Shown here: piece after piece, positions 1-18,659 of the stretch
Layout of the letters: each line of letters begins with the position of its first letter
Position numbering within the stretch: position 1 is the stretch's first letter
From: Dirofilaria immitis
Lineage: Eukaryota > Nematoda > Chromadorea > Rhabditida > Onchocercidae
NCBI GenBank assembly: GCA_024305405.1
Contig: JAKNDB010000068.1
Location: forward strand, 2,790,501-2,854,500
Direction of reading: 5' to 3'
Length of the DNA stretch: 64,000 nt
Translations under genes and position numbers: made by a program
Notes under the pieces: generated by a model
What the model saw: only the letters and a program-made list of their open reading frames with translations
What the model was told of the DNA's origin: nothing
Database searches by the model: none

Positions 1-233
1 TATCGTTCGGAGAATCGATGCTCGAATATTTTGGCAGTATTTTCAGTTAAAATTTCGTCTGTGCAATAATCTATGCGATATTCGATGTTTTTTCTACATT
101 CCAGTTATTTATTTGACATTAAAAAGTAAGCAAAATAAGGAAAACGACTCAACAAAACTTCCAAAGAATCGAAATCATTTTTACAATTGTTGAAATATGT
201 AAGAATTTCAAAACACTTAAAAACAAAAAAAAA
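1..233. other. 3' flank of the beta-catenin-like gene
   Basis: No coding sequence is seen on either strand. On the minus strand this is the 3' flank of the gene ending at 234. An AATAAA (plus-strand tttatt at 108-113) lies about 120 bases past the stop and is a candidate polyadenylation signal. Confidence 0.5.
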
Positions 234-3200
234 TCACAGGATTGGTGTAAATGAAACCATAGTGTCGGATTCAGTTGTTAAATGAAACAATAAAAATTGA
301 GCTGCTGAACCTGAAATGAACGAAATGTGAGGAAAATTTAATCTATCGAGATTAACGCTTAAATTTATAATTCATTCCAAATTTAACTTCCAAAGTTTCA
401 GTTCAGATTTACTGTTGCTCAAAACTTACCGTTTTCATTCATTTGAATTGTTAAGCTACGTACAGCTTCTACCAGAGTGCAATCTTTGGAAAGTTGCTCA
501 CGAACAGCCTCATCTTTGATAACAAACATCAGAAAATCAATGGTACCCTTGACAACATCTGCATCTTGACAACCCAATAATAAATCCCAAATCTGATAAG
601 AACTGCTAAAAATATTCAGTTTGCAAGAGAGAAGAATTGTAATTATAAAAATTTTATGGAACGAAAAAAAATTAAATTCAATCGAGTCTTCATGTCTTCT
701 GTCTGGGGAATGGAAATATTAAAATTGAGCAGAAATCGAAATTGAAATTTATACATCAAAATTAAATCATTCAAAAAAAATTAATAAGCATCTCAAAAGA
801 AATCAAACACTCCAGTTAATAACTAATTCTATTCAAATAGCAATTTTCTATTATTAAACAATTATTACTTCTGTGATCGTTAATAATTATACAATAAAAT
901 ATGACATAATAAGTTGATAAAAAAATGTACCATGAATATCGGATAGCATTACCGAAATTTGTATTACAATTTGATAGAGCGATCAGTAAAGCGTATGCCT
1001 TTTGAATTATTAATTTCTTTTGAGGATTCCCTTTTTCATCGCTCTACAAGTGAAATCTAATTTTAAAACTACTTATTGATTTTGTCCTTTTTTTCTCTGT
1101 ATCAATTTAGACAAGAAGAAAGAATCAATATAATAGATATGTCTCAATTAGTATTAGGAAAAAACAATAAACTGAATTAAACAACTAAGAATAGTGTTTG
1201 AAAATCTTATCACTACCCAAATTGTAAAAGCACTTAAATAGAATATCCTTATTACATGGTCAAAAAAAAATCATACCTCTATAGCATTTGCAGTTGTAGC
1301 GATAATTTCAAACAAGACATCAGTTAAGGAATTATTGTTAACGCTGATATTAAATAATATCGGAGGATGATTCAATTGATCTGCATCTACCAATCGCGTA
1401 AATAACTAGAAATTTAAGCTTTTGTAAAATCCTTGTCCTTATCAGTGTTCCGACGACACTAATAGAAGTGATAATCCTATCATCAAATCATATTCTCAGA
1501 TCTATATAATGAAGTCAAACAAGTATCTTTCGTATTCTAATCATATAGATAAAAAAGATTATACTAGCTGTGAATAAATAAACAATAAGTAAACTAATGT
1601 TAATAATGATAAAACAAAAATAATAGCTTACGCTCATTACGTATAAACGTGAACTGAGATCAACAGGATGAGCAAGTTCGTAGAGAAGTAAATTTGGAGC
1701 TCCTTCAAATGTTATCAACTGAAATATCAAGTGCTAGCAGTATGTTTAATTATTGTGATAAAACTGAAATTATTCTTAATAAATTAATTATAATTTCTTT
1801 TAATCTATAATAAATATAAAGATATCTGTCGATCTTTCTATCTGTTTGTTTATTATAACTGCAAATAAAAAGTATCTCGTTTTGTTTATTTTTGAATTGT
1901 TCTCAAATTCTTGTAAAATTTTATAAAATTAAAAACATTTCAGAATTAAGATTATTTAGCCGAAAATATTGCTACTTACTCGTTTCCTGACGCTAATATT
2001 ACGTTCCGGTGAAGAACAACCACCCGTAAAAACATGTAAAGACCATAGCATTGAAGAAATTAAATTTTTAACCACAGCTTCGTCGCGTCTTTTGCAATAA
2101 GCTTGTAATAAATTGATCGTTCCTTCGATAATACCACAATCAGCTATAAAATCCTGAAATTTAATTTGGAGAAATTAATTTCTTCAGAAAGATTAATTTT
2201 CAAATTACTGCTATCACGAGATAATCAAAAAGTATGTATGTTTTCAATATGAACTATTCAATTAGAAATAAAAAGAAAATACCTTATTTGCATTAGAGTT
2301 ACCATTACAAGTTGCGGATATATTCCCGAGAAAGTCGAAACCAACATGTAAGAAATATGGATTATTACGAAAAATACCCATCATACTGAGTGTTCGACTA
2401 ATTGTTTCTCGTAGATCAGCATTTCTTACACCATCTACATCACTAACTACTCGTAAGCAGAGCATTACGTCAAGAGCAACACGTTCCGAACAATTTGGAT
2501 TTGCCAAAAGATATGATATGATCTGAAATATTAAAATAGTCAATGAATAAAACTTCAAAAATCTTTGTTTCTCACTAGAAAGCTAAAACTAAATATCCCC
2601 AAAGCATTCCTGTTACTTTTTAACTTTTGTATTATTATATTTTCATTACTAGCAACTTCTATATCACCTTCCATCATCTGTTACACTACTAAATGCTTTC
2701 CTTCTTTCTTCTGGATCTACAATTTATTTGATATTATGGTAATTTGTTTTATTTTTGTAAATATAAATGTTATGTCAATAACAACGTCTTACCAAATCTT
2801 AATATTTCCACATCACTGACTTTTCTTACTGCCTTAATGGCTCTCTCGTTTACATCAACTCAATCATTCATTTTTACAACAAACGTCAGAAATTCATTTT
2901 TTTAAAAAATTAATAAAATTTATTTGTCAGTTTTACATCAAACTTTCTAATCAATGAACAATTTGTCACTAGGTAAACTGGCACATCATAAATCATCCAC
3001 ACTCTTTTATCATTAAAACTATTCAATATCTGTTGGCATTAGTGTATCCTGTTTTTTCCATTATCATTATAAATATACCATACTTACCTTGACTCCATCA
3101 AGTTGAACAAATTTTTTAGCATAGGAAAGATCAGTTGAGCAAACCATAGCAAAAATAGCTCGAGCTATCCTATATACCACTGATTCATTTCCTTCTTTCT

Positions 3201-6200
3201 TCAGTAATCGTAGTAAAAGTTGGATACCACCTTTTGATTCGAACGATTGCTGTAATTTTTGTAATTTTATTTGCTTAATTTTAATATTTTGAACAAAATG
3301 TTGAAATTTTTTTCGAAAAAAAAGAAGAGAAAGAGATATGAAGTAATTCTCGCGATAATACTATAAAGATATCACTCAAATGATTCAATCAAATAGTTTA
3401 AATTATTGATATAGTTTTCCTAGAAAAAATAAACGAAAATATTCCATTTTAATCCTTCTATCAAGATTATTTTAATTGAAAGATTTCAATTTCGAAGATT
3501 TAATCAAATTAGAACAAACATGCATCATAATTAATGATTATTCAAATATAAAATATGATTATTTAACTAACCCTCCACGTATCACTACCGTTAAAAACAC
3601 GTCGAACAAGATCAAAAACGTATTGTTTTGATTTATAAGTATTGATAAAATATTGATCACCCTTTTCATCCATTTCTTTCATCACACGCGTTGTGCGAGC
3701 AAGAATCTTAAATATTGAAAAAAAAAAAATAATAATAATTTATATGAAAAGTAAAAAGAATATAAATTTTCAATGTGAAATAGAAATTATCAAATTTAAT
3801 TAATATTATAGTATCAGAAAATATTTACACCTATGATTTTGCACAACAGGTGGTGAAATTAATATAAATGATTAATAAATCAATGATTAAGATCTACCTG
3901 TTCTTTAATATCTTTTCCATATCGATGTCGTTCAACCATTCCTACCAATGAATGAACAGTATTCAAGGCATATTTACAAGATTTTTGTGAAGGACTGAAA
4001 ATTCCTTGTTAAAAAATAAAGTGCAAAAACTCAATTTGAAATAAAACTAATATTCAATTAATCATGTACTGAAATTTAGAAACGATACAGAACATATCAG
4101 GCTTACAACGATTATTAATATCATTGTTATTTTAGCAAGATCTTACCGATCATAATAAGATGATGATTTACATGATTTGTAAACATAAAATAAGAAATCA
4201 AATTTTTAGTAAATAATTTACAATCGGAAAAAAAATTGAAACGATTTATGATACTGATAATTGAATTGTATTTCAGCATTTCAAAATCATTTCAGCATAA
4301 ATTTCATTGTAATTTTTTATTTATAAAAGGAAAAAATATAAAAACTAACTCCATCCAACGAACAAATGTTTCGAGTAGCTCATCCGGATAATGTGCCATC
4401 CACTTAAAGAATAATTTTTCAAAAACTTTTAATTGCTATGCCAAATTATTTGTAACTTTTTGTTATTCGTCGTCAAAATTTATAGTTAAAATAAAAATGA
4501 AATTTACCCTTGACATGATTTGTTTTGTTTTACCGTCAGCAGAGAATCGTGTCATTATTCGTAAAATTGTTTCCACTATCTAAAATTAATAACTTACTTT
4601 ACCAAAGTTATTGATATTGTTTTCATGCAAGCGTAAATTTGAAATTTGAAAAAATTATTTGAAAATAAATTTTAAAAATTAAAAACTTAAGAAAGCTAAC
4701 ATCATCTTCGGTATCATTTTGTCGTAACCATCGCTGTATCAAAGTTTTCATCATTTTTTCTAACTTATCAATGTCTGCTCGTTCAAAATCATTCCTTGTT
4801 GCCATCATAAATACGGCACGTACCATTTCTTGTGCTACTTTCTACAAATAAATTTCAAACATTAAAAATATATTAAGTAAAATAGTATTTTTGAAAACCA
4901 GAAATGAAAATGGAAATTATAACACAGATTTGTTATTTTAGATTAACTGTGACGACTATCGAATTTTTTTTATTAATTTCAATAATAAGAACTAAAATTC
5001 CAAAGTGATTCTTGATTCAATGATCAATCATCTTCGATATTATTTCGTAAAAAATTCTTTCAGTATAATCACTTCATCGTAATCTAAAGATTAAATCAGA
5101 TCTCTCTACTAAAGATTTAAGTCATTTTTAAGGAAAAACGATCCTATAGAGTTGATATTTTATCATGGTTATTTAAGAGTGATAATATAAGAATGATAAT
5201 ATTTAGCTAATTCAATACCTCATTTCAGTTGTTTTGACTTAAGTTAGCTGATACGATGAATGCTCTCACAAATATTAGTAGAATTTAGGATAGAAAAATT
5301 TTAAAAAATCTGATATGATTCGATGAAATGTACCTTATCAATATTATTCACATGAGCAGTTATTTTTTCGATATATTTATTAACAGTTTCAATGAATTTA
5401 ACATGATCTGGTCCCATATTTTCTACACAAGATGATGACGATGATGGTGCTGAAGTATGCATCTGTGCCTTCTGAAATTTTTCAGAAAACAGACCAATAT
5501 TCAATATTAAACAAACATTGACTTCTGTCAAAAATGATGCTATGACTCGAGAAATAATTAAGCCAATAAATAATTACATTTATTCTTACGTTATAACATG
5601 AAAAATCATTTTGAAATACAAGAATACTTTTTATTTTACATTTTCTACAATTTAACATCTTTTAAAGTTTACATACCAAATCGGCTAATTGCCTAAGTTC
5701 GGTAATTTGAGTGTTGACGCTTAACATACTCATATCTTCCGTTGCACTACTTACGTGACTCATACGTGACATTGACATTACTGATGATGGCTGAAAAAAA
5801 CGCAGCTGACGTAATATTTCAAATTCTGAATAATTTTGAACATGTTTCACACAATAAAATTGGGAGTTATAAAATTTTTAATAAACGAGCGAGCAAGATC
5901 TACTTTTTATTATTTAATAAAAGTTTTAGAGAATTGTAATCAATAATCATACCGCTGATCCAGTCCTGTACTGTTGTTGTTGTTGTTGAGGATAATTGAT
6001 GAAGCGATGATCATTCATCCAAGCTTGAGTATTCATTATCTTCCGATTGTCAACCGTTGATATCATTTGTTCCGGATACTGTGGTTGTAGTAATTGTTGT
6101 GACGATTGTTGTGATTCACATTTTATTTGAGTCCTCATTGGACTATTCGGCATTGATATTGACGGATATGGTACACTAAATTATTTTGAAATTATTTCAA

Positions 6201-6554
6201 TATTCTATAAATTGATTAATAATTGAATAAAAAAAAGTGGATCAAATTATTAACATAAGCTTATCATTACTATTTATGATTTTTATGAAAGAAAAACTAT
6301 TCGAAATGTAAGAAAGAATTTTTGAAATTTCATTTATAATATTCTTTTGTATATTAAAAATGAAATATTAAATGATGCTATAACCGAGATACAGGATAAT
6401 GAGGCATTGGTGTGTTGTAATAACCGGCATGATGATGATGAGCTTGTGGTATGCTTGATGGTTCATATGATGTTGTTGGTATTTGTGGATCGTATAGTGT
6501 CGTAAGTTGTTGATGTTGATCTATTGGATAGGTTCCCTGACATGATGTATCCAT
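234..6554 (-). CDS. wrm-1: Divergent beta-catenin / armadillo-repeat protein, probable WRM-1
   Basis: Sixteen exons (minus strand order): 6385-6554, 5953-6175, 5677-5790, 5334-5471, 4701-4841, 4508-4579, 4350-4402, 3898-3994, 3572-3706, 3088-3249, 2283-2522, 1980-2153, 1632-1718, 1277-1405, 430-592, 234-310. All phases agree without any indel and give 724 residues, the usual size of nematode beta-catenins. The first ~140 residues are low complexity (HHHH, QQQQQQ, a Ser-rich MSMSRMSH stretch followed by SMLSVNT). The rest is helical armadillo-type sequence, for example GGIQLLLRLLKKEG and FDFLGNISATCNG. There is no DSGxxS degron and no C-terminal DTDL, so it is unlike HMP-2 or canonical beta-catenin. 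The SMLSVNT and AWM motifs resemble what I remember of C. elegans WRM-1, the LIT-1 kinase partner in Wnt asymmetry signalling. SYS-1 or BAR-1 remain possible. The start ATG at 6554 follows an in-frame TAG. Confidence 0.72.
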
Positions 6555-6574
6555 GCCAAACTACTGGCAAGAAT

Positions 6575-6576
6575 CT
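6575..6576 (-). promoter_or_regulatory. Candidate trans-splice (SL) acceptor of wrm-1
   Basis: Minus strand reads ttttacAG about 20 bases before the initiator ATG with no upstream exon visible. This is the usual position of a nematode spliced-leader acceptor. A cis-splice to an unseen 5' exon is the alternative. Confidence 0.4.
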
Positions 6577-7819
6577 GTAAATTTTATAAAGATTTCTTAT
6601 AGTTATTATCTCTCAATACAGGAAAGTAACATAGATAAAATTTAACGCAAAATTAGCATAAATTAATTTGATATAAGATAGTTTACATGAACTTGATATA
6701 TGTTAAATAAATATTAGATAGAAATAACGTATGATATCATTACTCATAGAAACTCAATATTGAAATATATGATGAGTTAAGCCATGATAGATTACTATGA
6801 CAGCTGCTGTTTTTATTTCCTTTATTATATTTGCGTGAAAAAAAAAAGGTCATTTATTTCTAACAATCGAAAAAAATTCAACAAAAAGAAAAAAAATGTC
6901 ATTTCAAATTTGAAAGTTTAGAAATTTTCCATCGCTCATTTCCCGTCCATTTTATATGCCCAACCCATTGAAATGATAAATGATTACTCATTTATCATTT
7001 ATTGGGTATATTTTCACCGTTACACAATTTATCCGACCTTTTCGTCTCCTTACGAAATGTCCATATTTCTATCACCCTTATCCGATACTCCTATTTATTC
7101 TCCTCCTCTCGATTGTTGCAGAAGATTAAGTCGAGAACAATGGTGATTATTTTTTTTATTTCATCTCTCTCATCTTGAAAAATTAACAAATGTCATCATG
7201 TATGCACAAGCAATTCATATATTTCTCTCCGATATATAAATAGATATAATACATTGAAATTTCGAAAACGAAATACCGTATCCGGCAAAATTTGTTGTCT
7301 GTTTGCAACGAAATCGCACAGTGGATATTATTGAAGCATTGTGATAATTGAAAATAAGAAACTAAATCATTCTCGATTAATTTTAATCTTATTTCTCAAG
7401 TAATCTTACTATTATTTGTTATGTATAACGACCTAATTTGCAATATTGGGTAAAGATGGATCAGCAGATTTGGGATAAAAATTTACGATACCAATTTACG
7501 AATATTCCCGTCAACCATGGATAAGATAATCATCGATAGTTCAATATCATCACCAACGGATGACATCTGCGGTAATAAAATGTTATGTCAAATTATTCGA
7601 CATTTTTCATAAATTTATTATCGTATGCATGTATATTATTAAACTAATCATGATCATCAGTTCCAAAAAATGACGTATCGTAACGTGACGTGACGATAGT
7701 TCATCTGGTGAGATTCCGCAGAAAATAATAGTGTCGAAGATAAATTATAAGTGAGGGATTTTTCAAACAAAAGGAAAGAGAATGAGATTTGATTAATTAG
7801 AGAAAAGATACAATAGTTT

Positions 7820-7990
7820 AATATTCTATCTTTTATGCAAGAATTACCTGAGATATCAATATTTTAATATTCTATTTCTTATGCAAGAATTACCTGAGAC
7901 ATCAATACTTTAATATTCTATTTCTTACGCAAGAATTACCTGGAATATCAGTACTTTGATATTCCATCTCTTACGTAAAAATTATCTGAG
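7820..7990. repeat. 46-bp tandem repeat, about 3.5 copies
   Basis: The unit contains atgcaagaattacctgaga and atcaatactttaatattcta. Successive copies start about 46 bases apart and diverge by a few bases, the last (near 7960) most. It sits upstream of wrm-1. Confidence 0.8.
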
Positions 7991-7996
7991 ATACAT

Positions 7997-7999
<3 letters not shown>

Positions 8000-8027
<28 letters not shown>

Positions 8028-8045
8028 TAAATACACACATATATA
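8000..8045. repeat. (CA)n microsatellite
   Basis: A run of about 12 CA units flanked by imperfect atacatac repeats. Confidence 0.9.
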
Positions 8046-8274
8046 CATACATACATACTGTCATCAGTAAAATTATGCAAATTTTTTTGAGATTAAAAGG
8101 AAGGGAAAGGTATATTGTTAGTAACGGATTGTTGTATTGCAAAATATTGCTAAACAAAACCGGAATTGAACTAAAGAATGCATCGTTTACCCATTAAACC
8201 AGCCATTCATTAACATTTTCAAATTTGAATTTATGCCCGGTCATTTGAATTCTCAAACAGACAGACATATAAAA

Positions 8275-8580
8275 AGTAGAGGGAGAAAGAGAGAGAGGAG
8301 TGGAAAGAAAGAGGGAAAGAGAGGAATGAAATTTGATGATAAAAAATGATATAAGAGAGGGAAAGAGAAGAAAGAAAGGATGATGGATAATCAGTGAAGA
8401 GGTCATTTCTTAGGGAAAAGGATTGAGGAAGTGAAGTGAAAATTGAACCTCAAAATTAACCGCCAAAAATTTGAGGAAAAGCAAAGAGGAAATAAAGGAG
8501 GAAGAGGAAGGGAAATGAGGGAGGAAGGGAGGAGAAGGAGGAGGAAGAGGAAGAGGAAGAGAGGAGAGGAGAGGTATAGT
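8275..8580. repeat. Purine-rich (GA/GGA) strand-asymmetric tract
   Basis: Almost continuous G/A on the plus strand (gagagag, aggaagagg), interrupted near 8405-8470. It creates spurious Lys/Arg/Glu ORFs on plus and Leu/Ser/Pro ORFs on minus. Confidence 0.8.
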
Positions 8581-8717
8581 ATGCCTATACCACCTGTCGC
8601 CAATTCATCAATAAATATATTTCATATATACATAATAATCAATTGATAGATGGATTACCCTAATTGCTAATATTTAAATAAAACTATTACTAATTATCAA
8701 TAATTGTAATTAACTAT

Positions 8718-8815
8718 ACATGCATGCATGCATGCGTGCATACATAACATAAGCATGTATAGATGCATGCTTGCATACATAAGATAAGCATACATGCATG
8801 CATGCATACAAATTT
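8718..8815. repeat. (ATGC)n / (ATAC)n tetranucleotide repeat
   Basis: Three clusters of catgcatgcatgc separated by cataaataag-type spacers with the segment ataagcat repeated. Confidence 0.85.
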
Positions 8816-9150
8816 AAGACAAGCATACAAATGAATTTTAAAAAAGTTTTAATTTCAAAATATAATTAATGAAATTGTAAATTGAGAAGAGTATAGAATA
8901 GTATTATTGATAATAATGAAGTTAACCATTTCAAAATATGATAAATTTAAATTTTAAATTAACAATGATTGAAAATTTTTGAAATCTCGAATATTATTAC
9001 AGTTGCATTTACTAGATTCCTGAGCAATCTATGTTAACATTTGCATTTGCTAGATTCCCGAACAAAATATTGATAAAGTGAATATATGAATTTAGCCAAC
9101 ATTTTTAGAACTATGCACATTTCATCAAACTTTATGAATAGAATAAGTTT

Positions 9151-9375
9151 ACTTGATGAATACGTGATAGAAAAAGTCTTATGTGAATGATAATTACTTG
9201 ATGAATACGTGAGAGAAAAAGTCTTATGTGAATGATAATTACTTGATGAATACGTGAGAGAAAAAGTCTTATGTGAATGATAATTACTTGATGAATACGT
9301 GATAGAAAAAGTCTTATGTGAATGATAATTACTTGATGAATACGTGATAGAAAAAGTTTTACGTGAATGATAATT
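9151..9375. repeat. 45-bp tandem repeat, five copies
   Basis: Copies begin at 9151, 9196, 9241, 9286 and 9331 with acttgatgaatacgtga and end in gaatgataatt. They are nearly identical (gatag/gagag alternation, the last copy with two more changes). The length is a multiple of three, so long artefactual ORFs appear on the minus strand. Confidence 0.95.
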
Positions 9376-11460
9376 AAGTAATTGTTTTCGAAATTTCTGC
9401 AAGATAAATAAATTATTTTCATAATACAATATATACATCATATTGATAAGCAATTGATAAGCAAGATCAAAGATGCAAAATACAAAAGCATCAGAAATTG
9501 ATCATTCATATGAAAATACAAATTAAGTCATGTATCAATAATAGGCGGATTTACTGGATAGATTAGTACTAAGAAATTATACGTATTGATTTCTACGTTA
9601 CGTGATTTTTTGATCCCCACGTTTATACGATTTTTTCATAATTCTCTCGGAAAAATTTTCATATCAATCAATTTTTAAAGAGACGAAAAGATCAAGTAAA
9701 CTTATGTGTTAGAGTTTAAAACAAAAAGATTGAAAAATGAATAAATAAAGTGAAAGAGAAAAGAGTCTTTTGTTTTTTTAATTTAATTAATGCTTAATAT
9801 TTTATCAATATTTTACTGATAAAATATTGATAACTTAATTCAATCCTATCAATTCAACGTTCAAATCGAAATATTTACAAATTTGTTTATGCATATTGTC
9901 AAATATGGCATATAATATAATTAAATAAATTTTTAATTTTAATTATATCATCGCTATAGCATCATTCAAATAATTCAGAATCTATAGTATGAATGAAGTA
10001 CGGGAATTTCAACAAGAATACTTAACCTTTCGAGAATCAACGATGAAAATGAATTATTTGGTAGAATGATGAGAATGAGATAGATGGAGGGATAGGTAGG
10101 GATAAAAATAATGATTTTTTGTAGCTGTTGCTGCTGCACAACTATAATGGACAGGACATGGGACATGGTCATTAGATGGATATGTTACTGTGGTTTTCAA
10201 GATCAAAGAGATCGAAAGGGACAGAGAGATGGAGAGAGAGAGAGAGAAAAAAGAGAGAACAAGAGGTGATCAGTTAGAGGTCGAAGGTTAAAAGCTCGAC
10301 CTAACCTATGGTCATTATTATCCTTTCTTCCCTCCTCAATAAGCATGTATTATAACATACATATATACATTATCCCTGAAATATTATAGACCCGATACAG
10401 CATCACTAATGCTTCCTCATCAAGCGTAAATATTTCTTCGTAAATCTTTCAAAATGTAAGACAGGTGAGGTAAACTCAAAAATGATCAAATGATGCAATA
10501 CAATAAAGTCTATGATAGATTCAGAATCAAGAAACAGTTCATTGCATCAAGGTTGGAGATGATTAGAAGATCAGGTCTGTGACTGAGCAATGTTTGAATC
10601 ATGAAAGGAATGAAAAGATTAGTTTTTTCCAATATCATAGTTTATAGATGTATTAATATATGTCGAATAAATTTTGAGATTTTGAGATTATAGAAAAGAT
10701 GAATTCGGGAATCATTGATAAGCCTTATCAGCAATGCTTACACCATGCCTTCATTCTTTTTCTCCCTTCATTTCTTGTTTTAATTTTATGGATTTAAATA
10801 GACACTTCCAGAATTTTAATTCCGAAAACTATGCTTCGTATGAATTGACTGTATTTTCTAGCGAGAGGTCTTTGTGATGGCTAGGATATAGTCTTGCAGT
10901 TAGAACTAACAAGTTAATTCCACCTTTACGGTAACTGAAATGATAAAATAATTGATAAGATGATAAAATTGAAGAAGGTAGAAATTTTTGTTTGAAGCAA
11001 GGAAAATACAACACATATAAAAGTTGCTCCATTCATTTCCTCCAATCACTTAATACTTATACTTAACATATTCCTACTTTTTTCCTGAACGTCATCTCGA
11101 ATTTCGCTGTTTGATAGAAATATACTCGTGAGATTATCTCTAATTTTGATCCAATTTTATTGATTTATTATTTGTTTCAAACAAACAATCAATTAGTTAT
11201 TTTTATTTAAACGAATCAAGATAATAACAAAAACCAAACATAAAAACACCTCGGGAAGCTAAACAGATCCTGTAGAAAACGTCTCGTTTGTAACTAAGTC
11301 TATTTTGGTTTTCCGGAAAAAAAGATGTATAGTTTGAAATACAAATATTATCCTTCTCGATATGCTAGTCATTTCATGAAGACCCTCAGATTAAAGCAAA
11401 CAATTTATTGCTTCTCGCTGAATAACATCATGCGGATTCCGAAAAACCCTGAAATATCCT

Positions 11461-11949
11461 ATGAATGCGAAAATTATCCATCTCATGTGGGAAAAGAAGA
11501 GAAAGAGAAAAGATATAAAAAAATATTCACAAATTATAAGCACCTTATGCTTCAGATATGCTCTTTTCCGATGCTTCAAAGATCTGTGTAATTTAAGTTT
11601 CATTTTAGTTCATAAACTTAGGAAATTGGTAACTATGCTAAAAAATTTTCCAGAGAAAAATGATAACCAAATCTTATTTAAAAGCATATTATTAGTTAAT
11701 TTAAATCTTCAAAACCAAAATTATGGACCATTGTTTTTAAGCAGTGTAAAACACATAATAAAATCAACTTTTAAGCGAATGATAGCATATATTATACGAA
11801 TGTGTGTTATAAAAATATATATGATAAAAAAACATCAAAAGCGAGGTAATATACAGCTAAAACTTAACAATCACTCCTGTGATTTGATAATTGGAACCAA
11901 AAACTTTTTGTTGAAAAAAATTTTGATAGCTAAAAATCAAAATTTTTAA
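11461..11949 (+). CDS. Unassigned 162-codon ORF
   Basis: An open frame of 162 codons from ATG 11461, rich in Ile, Lys, Asn and Leu, with basic stretches near both ends (KKRKRKDIKKY; KKHQKRGN). A second open frame (11325-11591) overlaps its start in another register, so a frameshifted older coding sequence spanning 11325-11949 is possible. No domain, signal peptide or splice signal was recognised. In DNA this A+T-rich an ORF of this length is unlikely but not impossible by chance. It could be a mobile-element relic, a transferred endosymbiont fragment or a chance ORF. I do not know its function. Confidence 0.2.
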   Translation: MNAKIIHLMWEKKRKRKDIKKYSQIISTLCFRYALFRCFKDLCNLSFILVHKLRKLVTMLKNFPEKNDNQILFKSILLVNLNLQNQNYGPLFLSSVKHIIKSTFKRMIAYIIRMCVIKIYMIKKHQKRGNIQLKLNNHSCDLIIGTKNFLLKKILIAKNQNF

Positions 11950-12461
11950 TAAAAATTCTGAGAGCTTAATATAAGTCCATGATTTAAAAATTCATAAATT
12001 TATTGAATGTAGTCAAAAGCCTGAAAATTAGTCAAAAACAAAAGCACATACAAAAATAGCACTTCACTTACTTAAAAACAGGACTGCTATGATTGCAGCG
12101 AAATATGAGCAAAATTACCGGTTGACCTGGGAAACGAACAGAAAAAGAGACTTCAAAAAAAAAAACAAAATAAACAAAATAGTATTTGTGGAATGAGTGA
12201 TTTCCGTAATTCCTTAAAGCGATAAACAAGGATTATTGAAACGGAGTGTAAGAATGAAAGTCAAAGACGAAATATCATTCAAATCAAACAAAAATTTCAA
12301 AAATTGGTTTAAAATTTTCTGAACCGGATCAAATTACTCGGCCAAAAAATTTTACAATAACATTAAATTGTAATATTTATATGTCACCGAATTTAAAATA
12401 TGCAGTTTTGCTCAACAAATTTAAGTAATAAATGAAGCTATATAGCACCCGACATTCGAGT

Positions 12462-18618
<6,157 letters not shown>

Positions 18619-18657
18619 GACCACATCTGATATTCATATCTCCTTGCAGAGAGTGAA

Positions 18658-18659
18658 CT
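18658..18659 (-). promoter_or_regulatory. Candidate trans-splice (SL) acceptor of zyg-8
   Basis: Minus strand reads ctctttttcAG 39 bases before the ATG, a strong nematode acceptor with no visible upstream exon. Confidence 0.4.

Larger units (their letters stand above)
6577..12461. other. Repeat-rich intergenic region between wrm-1 and zyg-8
   Basis: This is the 5' flank of wrm-1 and the 3' flank of zyg-8 (both genes are on the minus strand). It holds tandem and simple repeats, listed separately, and one unassigned plus-strand ORF at 11461-11949. No spliced gene, tRNA or rRNA was recognised. Confidence 0.5.

Noticed and set aside
8194..8646. Leu/Phe/Ser-rich minus ORFs and an Arg/Glu-rich plus ORF
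   Set aside because: Products of the purine-rich tract.
9034..9453. 139- and 96-codon minus-strand ORFs with repeated YHSHKTFS or IIHIRLF segments
   Set aside because: They only translate the 45-bp tandem repeat, whose length is a multiple of three; no splice or start context.
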